NCBI GenBank assembly: GCA_027013145.1
Contig: JALUXX010000021.1
Span: 1-64,000, forward strand
Reading direction: 5' to 3'
DNA: 64,000 nucleotides
Source of the DNA: Gammaproteobacteria bacterium
Lineage (GTDB): Bacteria > Pseudomonadota > Gammaproteobacteria > 21-64-14
Part shown: piece by piece, positions 26,378 through 33,154 of the stretch
Numbering within the stretch: the stretch's first letter is position 1
Layout of the letters: every line of letters starts with the position of its first letter
Program-made: the position numbers and the translations under genes
Notes under the pieces: model-generated
Told to the model about the DNA's origin: nothing
Database searches by the model: none
Seen by the model: the letters and a program-made list of their open reading frames with translations, nothing else

Positions 26378-27824
26378 GGCCGAAGTTCTCGGGACTGCCT
26401 CGGCGGTTCGCCTCAACCCGCATGTGGTCGAGAAGGACTATGCGCTGGGCTGGGCGCTTGCCGGTATCTTCGCGCATCCCGAGCTTGCCGATAGCTGGGT
26501 GTTCAAAGGCGGCACCTGTCTGAAGAAATGCTATTTCGAGACGTATCGGTTTTCCGAGGATCTGGACTTCACGCTGCAGGACGGGGCGCATCTCGATGAA
26601 ACCTTCCTCAAACGCGTCTTCGCAGAAATCGGCGAGTGGATTTACGAGCACAGCGGTATTGAGTTCCCGGCAGACTCTCAGGACTTCGATATCTTTGAAA
26701 ATCCGCGTGGCAATCCGAGTTGTCAGGGCAAACTCAGCTATCGCGGGCCGGTCTCGCCGAGCTCGGGCGGTTTGCCGCGGATAAAGCTCGATCTGACTAC
26801 TGACGAACGCCTCGTGCTTGCGCCGGTTCGCATGCCGATCTTCCATCCCTACAGCGATGCGCCGGATGGGGGCATCGAAGTGCTGTCCTATGCCTATGAG
26901 GAAGCGTTCGCCGAGAAGGTGCGCGCGCTGGCCGAGCGGACCAGGCCGCGTGATCTCTATGACGTGATCAACCTCTACCGTAACGAGGAAGCACGTCCAT
27001 CGCCGGCGGTGCTGCTCGATGCCCTGCGCCAGAAATGCGAATTCAAGGGCATCGCCGTACCGCAAGCGGGCGACCTCGACGGACACAAGGCCGACCTTGA
27101 GGGCTCGTGGGCAAACATGCTCGCGCACCAGCTTCCCGGCCTACCGCCGGTTGCGTCCTTCTGGGATGCCTTGCCTGAATTTTTTGCATGGCTTGGCGGG
27201 GCGGCAGTGGCGGCGATTCCGGCGGCTTATACGATGGCCGCTGGCGAGACCGTCATCCGCGAGCGCACGCTACGGCTGCCGGTCAGCGGGCGGGTACAGT
27301 CCGAACTTGAAGTGATCCGTTTCGCCGCGGCGAACCGGCTTTGTGTCGAGCTTGACTACACCGATCAGAACGGGCGCCGGAGTACGCGCATTATCGAACC
27401 CTATTCGCTGCGCCGTACGCAGGAGGGCAACATCATTTTACATGCCTGGAATCTCGATCGCGACCAGCACCGCAGCTATCGCGTTGACCGGATACGGGGC
27501 GCGCGCACGACAAACCGCAGCTTCACGCCGCGCTATGCCGTCGAGTTGACGCCAAGCGGGCCGGTCTCGATTCCGCCGACGGAGCGCTCCTCTTCGGGTG
27601 CAAGCACAGGCGGTGGCTTCGGGGCGATGCGGGCATCGGCACGGCGCCCTGCAAGGCGCGCGGCTTCATCGTTCGGTCAGAGACCGACCTACGTCTATCA
27701 GTGCGGCATGTGCGGTAAGAAGTTCAATCGCAAGACGATGGACGGCAAGCTGAATAAGCACAAGGCACCGGGCGGGCATGAGTGTTCCGGTCGCACCGGT
27801 TTTCTCGTTGATACCAAATACTGA
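26367..27824 (+). CDS. abiEii: AbiEii nucleotidyltransferase toxin fused to WYL and zinc-ribbon domains
   Basis: The N-terminal 260 residues are an AbiEii/MenT-type nucleotidyltransferase with FKGGTCLKK (the GG(S/T) motif) near residue 48, the paired acidic residues RFSEDLDF near 62, and the conserved EEAFAEKVRAL helix near 175. Unlike ordinary AbiEii (about 300 aa), this one has 485 aa. After a linker comes a WYL-like domain (about 308-395, IEPYSLRR, then HAWNL and YRVDRI), a Ser/Gly/Arg linker, and a C-terminal zinc ribbon (441-485) with CGMC and later GHEC. The WYL part may sense a nucleic-acid or nucleotide signal and the ribbon may bind nucleic acid; both are inferences. It overlaps abiEi by 11 bases. 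Confidence 0.87.
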   Translation: MIGKAEVLGTASAVRLNPHVVEKDYALGWALAGIFAHPELADSWVFKGGTCLKKCYFETYRFSEDLDFTLQDGAHLDETFLKRVFAEIGEWIYEHSGIEFPADSQDFDIFENPRGNPSCQGKLSYRGPVSPSSGGLPRIKLDLTTDERLVLAPVRMPIFHPYSDAPDGGIEVLSYAYEEAFAEKVRALAERTRPRDLYDVINLYRNEEARPSPAVLLDALRQKCEFKGIAVPQAGDLDGHKADLEGSWANMLAHQLPGLPPVASFWDALPEFFAWLGGAAVAAIPAAYTMAAGETVIRERTLRLPVSGRVQSELEVIRFAAANRLCVELDYTDQNGRRSTRIIEPYSLRRTQEGNIILHAWNLDRDQHRSYRVDRIRGARTTNRSFTPRYAVELTPSGPVSIPPTERSSSGASTGGGFGAMRASARRPARRAASSFGQRPTYVYQCGMCGKKFNRKTMDGKLNKHKAPGGHECSGRTGFLVDTKY

Positions 27825-28265
27825 CAGTGTTTTCGGGCGCGCCCTGCTGCGCAGGACCGGGCTCTCGTGAACCGAACCCCGCAGACTCGCGGCGTCGATC
27901 CCTCGCGTATAGCTTGCGTCCTAGTTCGCTTTGGAAGCGGCTGTCCCGGCCAATTCGTGCAGTTCGGCGATGAATCTCTCAAACTGGCTTTGAGTCAGCG
28001 TCACCCCATAATAGCTGTCGCAGCACTCCACGAGTATAGGAAGAATAGACGCCCTTTTCACCCTGGTCCAGCAACAGCCGATTGCCGTCGAACCACCTGG
28101 GAGTCGTGCGACACCCTCAGAATCCGACTGATATGGAGTGAAGTGCGCAACAAAACCGACCGCACCGCCTCACAGCCGCCTCCATTTCCGCCATCCGACA
28201 CAACGAAACCTTGCCGGGACGGTATGAGCGCAGCAGCCGAACTGATCCATGGGCTTTTGGGCGCG
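27825..28265. other. Intergenic region between AbiE and the IS91 remnant
   Basis: About 440 bases. The right part probably belongs to the terminal non-coding end of the IS91-type insertion. A possible small minus-strand frame is listed separately. No terminator with a U-tract is evident after abiEii, and no other feature can be supported. Confidence 0.4.
27921..28061 (-). CDS. Possible 46-aa peptide, unrecognised
   Basis: From a GTG at 28061 the frame reads 46 residues, ending ELHELAGTAASKAN, with a preceding QSQFERFIAEL helix that looks protein-like. There is only a weak purine stretch upstream and no known family. It could be the tail of a decayed gene cut by the neighbouring insertion. 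The call rests only on composition, so confidence is low. Confidence 0.22.
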   Translation of the reverse strand: MKRASILPILVECCDSYYGVTLTQSQFERFIAELHELAGTAASKAN

Positions 28266-29117
28266 TCAGTCAAAGAGCCCTTGCGCCAGCCCAGCAGGTG
28301 GCGCCCGGCTTTCGGGTAACGCCCGGGGCTCGCCCGCTTCGGCTTTGTGCTGCAGGTGAGCGAGTATCTGCTTGATCACCAACGGGTCTTCGATGCAGGC
28401 AATCCCCTTGACCGCACCCCCGCACGCCCGGCAGGTCTGGATGTCTATATTAAAGACGCGCTTCAATCGCTGCGCCCAACTCATGGACGCGTGGCGCTCG
28501 GCGGGTGTTTGCGGGTCATCGGTTGCGTTGGTGTTGTTGCCCTTGCCCCGCTTGGCCGGTGTCACCAACGCCCGGTGTTGGCTATTGGGCGCGAACACGC
28601 CATGGAACCGGATGAGATTGACCCTCGGTTTGGGCACCAGGGCCGCCAGCCGGGCGATGAAGTCCAGCGGCTCGAAGATGACATGGGTGGTCCCGTCTCG
28701 GTACGGCGTTTTCAGCTGATAACGCACGTTGCCGTTCGGGGTTAGCGACAGACGCTTCTCGGACACCGCCGGGCGGCTGATGTAGCGGCACAGCCGTTCG
28801 AGCTTCTTGCGCTCATGGGCCTTGGCCGCCACACCGGCGTGCAGCGAAAACCCGGCCACTTTGCCGACCGGTTCGCCCAGTTGATCGTCTGGATCACAAG
28901 CCGGCAGGGTTTGCAGCGTGAACACCTTGCGCCCTGCCTGCGGACCCACGGCAATGCGGTAGGTGATGGAGGACCCGAGCAGCTGACTCAGGGGGTCGTC
29001 GTCCACCGCATCCCCGGCCAGATAGCTGTTCTGCGCATCCCGTTCCAGCAGGCCTTGCCTCTCCAGCAAGCGCCTCTCCGGGTCCGCCTCTCCGGGTCGG
29101 TGGCAAATGATTCTCAT
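28266..29117 (-). pseudogene. IS91-family transposase, N-terminally truncated
   Basis: The 283 codons contain the IS91 C-terminal block: FSLHAGVAAKAHERKKLERL, then CRYISRPAVSEKRLSL, TTHVIFEPLDFIARLAALVPKPRVN (in parts) and RFHGVFAPNS, then a CxxC near the end (CRACGG). Full-length IS91-type transposases are roughly 100-200 residues longer and begin with a zinc-binding and HUH region, which is missing here. The frame starts inside a 30-bp sequence repeated in inverted form at 32090. It is therefore a relic unable to move itself, and a marker of past rearrangement in this accessory patch. Confidence 0.85.
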
Positions 29118-29121
29118 TTAC
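29092..29121. repeat. Inverted 30-bp repeat, left copy (with Fur-box-like palindrome)
   Basis: Reverse complement of 32090-32119 with one mismatch. It contains the palindrome AAATGATTCTCATTT (29105-29119), which resembles a Fur box core. It also encodes the first residues (MRIICHRPG) of the truncated transposase frame. With the right copy it brackets the PsiE, Hsp20 and hibernation/sigma genes. Confidence 0.8.
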
Positions 29122-29375
29122 CCCACCCCGGAAGGGGCGCTCGCGGTGCAGGCGGACACGACCCCAGCCGACGGCAGGGCTCCCGGTCCCGTCGGCGGGG
29201 GCGTTGCCGCGACCGTCGCGGGCGCTAACATACGTCGGTCGACATCCGGGCGACCGGCGCGGTGCCCACGTAAACGGCGCGGCGGTTCTGACTCCGGGGC
29301 ATCGGCTCGCAGGTTGGAACACTCGCGCCGGGACATGATCCAAGCGTTTCGCCATTTCATCTCGATACGCATGCC

Positions 29376-29939
29376 ATGACACTGAACATCAAGGATCGCA
29401 AACAGAGGCCGCTGAGCGATACCTACCGCTTCTGGGGCGTGATGACGTTCTACGAACGTTTCGAGCAAGTCGTCTCGCTTGCCCTGAGTACGGTGATCGG
29501 CGTAATCGTCGTGATCGGGCTGTGGGATCTGGCGCGGGAGGTGTTCTCCCTGTTGGTCCTCGGTGCGCCGGATCCACTCGATCCCCGCGTATTCCAGACC
29601 GTCTTCGGCATGATCCTCACGCTTCTGATCGCGATGGAATTCAACCACTCCGTGCTCCGGGTGTTGGAGCGGCAGGAGCATGTCATCAAGGTCCGCACGG
29701 TGATCCTCATCGCCCTGCTGGCCCTGGCGCGGAAGTTCATCGTCATGGACATCGGCGCGATCGAGGCGGCGCACCTGGCTGCGCTCGGGTTCGCCGCACT
29801 TGCGCTGGGTGTAGTGTACTGGCTGCTCCGCGAGCGCGAGGATCATCGCCGCGAGTTTCTGGAGACACTGAAGGCGGATACGGCCCAAACGATCGGCGAA
29901 CCCGGGGGCCCCGCCGGCCCGGAGGGATGGCCCCGCTGA
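29376..29939 (+). CDS. PsiE-family membrane protein
   Basis: A 187 aa inner-membrane protein of the phosphate-starvation-inducible PsiE family. About four hydrophobic segments are visible (residues 33-53, 72-90, 104-122, 130-148), with the family feature FYERFEQVVSLALS before the first and a short charged C-terminal tail. ATG at 29376. The molecular role of PsiE is not established; it recurs in stress-tolerance islands with Hsp20 and Clp genes. Here it is next to an Hsp20 gene and a hibernation/sigma fusion, inside the inverted repeats. Confidence 0.85.
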   Translation: MTLNIKDRKQRPLSDTYRFWGVMTFYERFEQVVSLALSTVIGVIVVIGLWDLAREVFSLLVLGAPDPLDPRVFQTVFGMILTLLIAMEFNHSVLRVLERQEHVIKVRTVILIALLALARKFIVMDIGAIEAAHLAALGFAALALGVVYWLLREREDHRREFLETLKADTAQTIGEPGGPAGPEGWPR

Positions 29940-30113
29940 ACTGACGCGGCGAACGGCCGCGAATCTTCAAGAGGCGCGCCCGGCCCGGGATTCGGCGCCT
30001 ACGGGCCTATGAACGGCGCGCCCCACGCACCCTGCCGGAACTTGAAAGCCGTCGCCCGGACCCCCAATTAGCCATCAGCGAAACGACTGATGTGGCTGAA
30101 GGGAGGGATGCCC

Positions 30114-30614
30114 ATGGCGACTCTCTACCAACTGCGCACGGGCCTGAGTGAGGCCTGGGACAGTCTCCTCGATGGCTGGCAGCGGCTGTACCGCCGCGCC
30201 GCCGACGCCATCACGCGGTTCACGCCGGGGAAAAGAAAATCCGATGAGGACGCCGCGCGCGAGCTCTCGATTCGCAACTCGGGATGGGGCGTACTGGCCG
30301 CCGAGGTATACGACGGCGACGCCGAGGTCGTGGTCCGGATCGAAGCGCCGGGTCTGGACAAGTCCGATTTCGACCTTCAGGTCGTGGACGGCCACCTGAT
30401 CGTGCGCGGCGAGAAGCGGCTCGAGCGCGAGCGCACAGAGGGGCGCTATCACATCACGGAGTGCGCCTATGGCGCATTCGAACGCGCCATACCGCTACCG
30501 GTTGAGGTCCAGGCCGATGCCGCCAAGGCGCGCTATCGGCACGGTGTGCTCCGCGTCGAGTTGCCCAAGGTTGCCCACGCACAGCGCCGCCGGCTCTCGA
30601 TCGCGGTCAAGTGA
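30114..30614 (+). CDS. Hsp20/alpha-crystallin small heat-shock protein
   Basis: An ATP-independent holdase of 166 aa. The alpha-crystallin domain covers residues 60-150: the WGVLAAEVYDGDAEVVVRIEAPGL start (in parts), DGHLIVRGEKR, and the signature AYGAFERAIPLP followed by ARYRHGVLRVELPK. The N-terminal 45 residues are amphipathic. I choose the ATG at 30114, eight bases after GGGAGG; an in-frame ATG six bases earlier is also possible. The C-terminal I-x-I tail appears as LSIAVK. Confidence 0.9.
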   Translation: MATLYQLRTGLSEAWDSLLDGWQRLYRRAADAITRFTPGKRKSDEDAARELSIRNSGWGVLAAEVYDGDAEVVVRIEAPGLDKSDFDLQVVDGHLIVRGEKRLERERTEGRYHITECAYGAFERAIPLPVEVQADAAKARYRHGVLRVELPKVAHAQRRRLSIAVK

Positions 30615-30840
30615 CCACCATGGTGGTGCGGGCCGCTTCTGTGCCCGCGTGCGGTGGCAGATCGGCTTGCGGACCGGACGCCGCCGAGCGGATTTGCGGT
30701 AACGGCCCCCACCATCGGGCGGGTGGCCGTCTGCAGGCGGCGAAGAAGCGCACGCCGCGGATCGGGCAACCTCGCCCGGACGTTCAGCGACCGTGGAGCG
30801 CCGGCCCGACGGCCCGGCGCCCGCGGGGGAGTTGGAGACG

Positions 30841-31932
30841 ATGAAGGTGACAGCCGCATTCGAGGGTTTCGTGCACGGCTCCGAGGCCGGCATTCGCGAG
30901 TGGATCGAGCAGTGGGCCGAGCGCCACTTGGCGCCGCTCGTGCCGAATGGTTCGGAGCGGCTGATCGCGCGCGTCAAGCGCCACACGAAGGGACACGCGA
31001 GATTCAGCGTGAGCCTGCGCATTCAGGTGCCGCACAAGAAACACCTCGTGGCGGTGGGCGAGGACACCGACGTTCGCGCAGCGGTAGAACAGGCCGAGGA
31101 GCGCCTGCTGCGTCAGGCGCAGGCACACCGGGATCGCCTGCGTCATCAGGCCGAGTACCGTCGCAAGACTCGCCGCGCACGTCTGCGCGAACTCAAGGCG
31201 CGCATCGCCGCGTTGCCGGCGGACCAGAGCGCGCAGAGCCGCGCGGGTATCGAGCCTCTGCTGGCACGCCTGGAGCGGGTCGTACACCGTGAGCTGACCT
31301 ATCTGCGCCAGAGCGGGCAGTTGCCGGTGGACTATCCCACGACCCAGGACGTGGTCGACGAGGCGGTGGCCGTGGTAACGGCCGTATGGCGTCCGGGCAT
31401 GACGGCGGACGAAACGCTGCACCAGTTGCTGCGAGCGGCGTTCGAGGCCCTGGACCGCGAGGTCGATATCGGTAGGCGCAACGCCGAGAGCCTGTCCCTG
31501 GAAGCTCTTCCGCCCGAAGATGCGGAGGATACCGCCGAGTCGATGGTGCAGGAGGACATCTACGAATTCTACCAGCCCGACGAGGTCCTACATCTCGAAG
31601 ACGTGTTGTCCGACGAGAACGCCCTGCAGCCGGAAGCGGTCGTGGAGGCGGATCAGCGCAGCTTCCTGATCGCCCGCCTCGGAGAGCTGCCGACGCTCTG
31701 GCGTCGAGCACTGCTGTTGTCCGAATGGGAACAGTTGGCGTCGAAGGACATCGCCACCGTCCTCGGATGGGAACCGGCGCGGGTGGAGATGGTGATCGAG
31801 CAGGCACTCGGCTTCCTCGACGCGCATTTCGAACAGGCCGGATATACGTCGACCGCCAGCCGGGAACTGTTGCGTCTGTGGCCCGCCGACTCATCCGAAC
31901 CGCCTGCAAGCACCGGGAAGCCGACGCCATAG
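30841..31932 (+). CDS. Fusion of ribosome-hibernation (HPF/RaiA) domain with sigma-70-like region
   Basis: The N-terminal 115 residues look like an HPF/RaiA domain: a beta-alpha fold start (MKVTAAFEGF), RIQVPHKKHLVAVGEDTDVRAAVEQAEERLLRQ, then a basic helix, as in ribosome-bound hibernation factors. The C-terminal part (about 150-350) recalls RNA polymerase sigma factors: RELTYLRQSGQLPVDYP, then an acidic linker, and LPTLWRRALLLSEWEQLASKDIATVLGW with ARVEMVIEQAL, a region 4-like helix-turn-helix. It has 363 aa from the ATG at 30841 (a ribosome site is present but modest). Such fusions are rarely described. It may couple ribosome silencing with transcription control under stress. Confidence 0.75.
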   Translation: MKVTAAFEGFVHGSEAGIREWIEQWAERHLAPLVPNGSERLIARVKRHTKGHARFSVSLRIQVPHKKHLVAVGEDTDVRAAVEQAEERLLRQAQAHRDRLRHQAEYRRKTRRARLRELKARIAALPADQSAQSRAGIEPLLARLERVVHRELTYLRQSGQLPVDYPTTQDVVDEAVAVVTAVWRPGMTADETLHQLLRAAFEALDREVDIGRRNAESLSLEALPPEDAEDTAESMVQEDIYEFYQPDEVLHLEDVLSDENALQPEAVVEADQRSFLIARLGELPTLWRRALLLSEWEQLASKDIATVLGWEPARVEMVIEQALGFLDAHFEQAGYTSTASRELLRLWPADSSEPPASTGKPTP

Positions 31933-32089
31933 GCGGCTGCGAAGCGGCGGTCGGAGACGGTCGAGTCGGGCCCTCCTGTCGGCCCGGGATTCCGGCGCTG
32001 CCTTCCTGACACCCACGCGGTGGCTTGCCGAGGCCGAGGCCGGGTCCCGGACTCGCGCGGCAGCGGGGCTGTCAGCCCCGAGGTCCGTG

Positions 32090-32119
32090 GTAAATGAGAA
32101 TCATTTGTCACCGACCCGG
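32090..32119. repeat. Inverted 30-bp repeat, right copy
   Basis: Matches the reverse complement of 29092-29121 except one base. The palindrome AAATGAGAATCATTT is at 32092-32106. It is followed by GGGGTAA, so the short frame that starts like the truncated transposase stops at once. It lies just before the 3' end of the carbonic anhydrase gene. Confidence 0.8.
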
Positions 32120-32139
32120 TGGGGTAAGTGATTGAGGGG

Positions 32140-32748
32140 TTAGGGGTCGAAGAAGTCGACGTGGCCGGTTTCGAGGGAGTATTCGGCGCCGACGACCTTC
32201 AGGCCGTCGGTCTGGATGAGGCGCTCCAGGATTTCGGAGCCGTGGCGCAGATGGTCGACGGAGGCGCGGACGTTGGCGCGCACGGCCTCGTGAATCAACG
32301 CAGTGCGGTCGTGTCGCAGTTCCGTGTGCAGCAGCCCCTCGACCGAGGGGCGCACGCGGTCGACGATGGAGCGCAGGTTCGGCGAGCGCTGCTGCGAGGG
32401 GCGATCGAGTTCCTCGAGCGCGGCGAGGATCGCGCCGCAGGTCGAGTGGCCCAGGACCACGACCAGGCGGGTGTGGTAGCGTTCGGCGGCGAATTCGACG
32501 CTGCCCACCTGCGAGGGCGCGACCACATTCCCCGCGACCCGGATCACGAACAGATCGCCCAGGCCCTGGTCGAAGACGATCTCGGCGGGCACCCGCGAAT
32601 CCGAGCACCCCAGCACGATCGCGAACGGCTCCTGTACGGTCGGAAGCGGACCCCCGCGAACGCGGCCCACGCCGCCGCGCCCCAGTTCGGTGGTGAAGCG
32701 CGCATTGCCTTCGCGCAGGCGCTCCAATGCCGCGTCGGCCGCAATCAT
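32140..32748 (-). CDS. Beta-class carbonic anhydrase
   Basis: Interconverts CO2 and bicarbonate. The zinc ligands and partners of the beta class are intact: C-S-D-S-R near residue 48 and H-S-T-C-G near 103, with the FVIRVAGN block between. The 202 aa length suits a cytoplasmic form; no signal peptide is seen. The ATG at 32748 is preferred, since upstream in-frame codons translate into Pro/Arg-rich sequence unlike the family. It sits at the right edge of the accessory patch, outside the inverted repeats, and would supply bicarbonate for carboxylations. Confidence 0.93.
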   Translation of the reverse strand: MIAADAALERLREGNARFTTELGRGGVGRVRGGPLPTVQEPFAIVLGCSDSRVPAEIVFDQGLGDLFVIRVAGNVVAPSQVGSVEFAAERYHTRLVVVLGHSTCGAILAALEELDRPSQQRSPNLRSIVDRVRPSVEGLLHTELRHDRTALIHEAVRANVRASVDHLRHGSEILERLIQTDGLKVVGAEYSLETGHVDFFDP

Positions 32749-33154
32749 CGTGGACCTGCTCCCGGGTCGTCCGCGGCCGGGCGGTCCCGCCCGGGGCACC
32801 TCCGACCATTGTCGAGACTTGCGTCAATGCTCGACGGCCGTCCCGAGGCCGAAGCGAAGGTCCGGCGGGCCGTCTCCCGCAGAACGCGCCGCCCCGCTCC
32901 CGGATTCCGCTTCGCTGCATCCGGGCTGCGGGTGTCCGCAGTTCCCGTGCGCATCATAATGGATCCCGTCTCAAGATCGCAGGTCGGGCGTTCGAACAAG
33001 GTGCGGGCCCTGCGAGGAGCCCCGTTTGCGCTGAGCAAGTGAGCGCCGCAGCTAGGTCCGCGACGCCGCCTGGACGGGCGCGGCGGATGTGGGACGGGTA
33101 CGGTCTGGGACGGACCCTGCCCCGCTGAATCCGCAGAGCGCGGCGCGGCGTCCC
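32749..33154. other. Intergenic, nothing recognised
   Basis: About 400 G+C-rich bases between the carbonic anhydrase start and the 3' end of the PBP1A gene. No frame has a family motif or ribosome site, no tRNA-like fold is seen, and no clear promoter pair for the carbonic anhydrase could be picked out. Confidence 0.4.

Noticed and set aside
32092-32106. A definite Fur binding site
   Set aside because: The palindrome is suggestive, but it lies at the end of a repeat derived from a transposase frame and has no proper promoter context. It is kept only as a low-interest observation.
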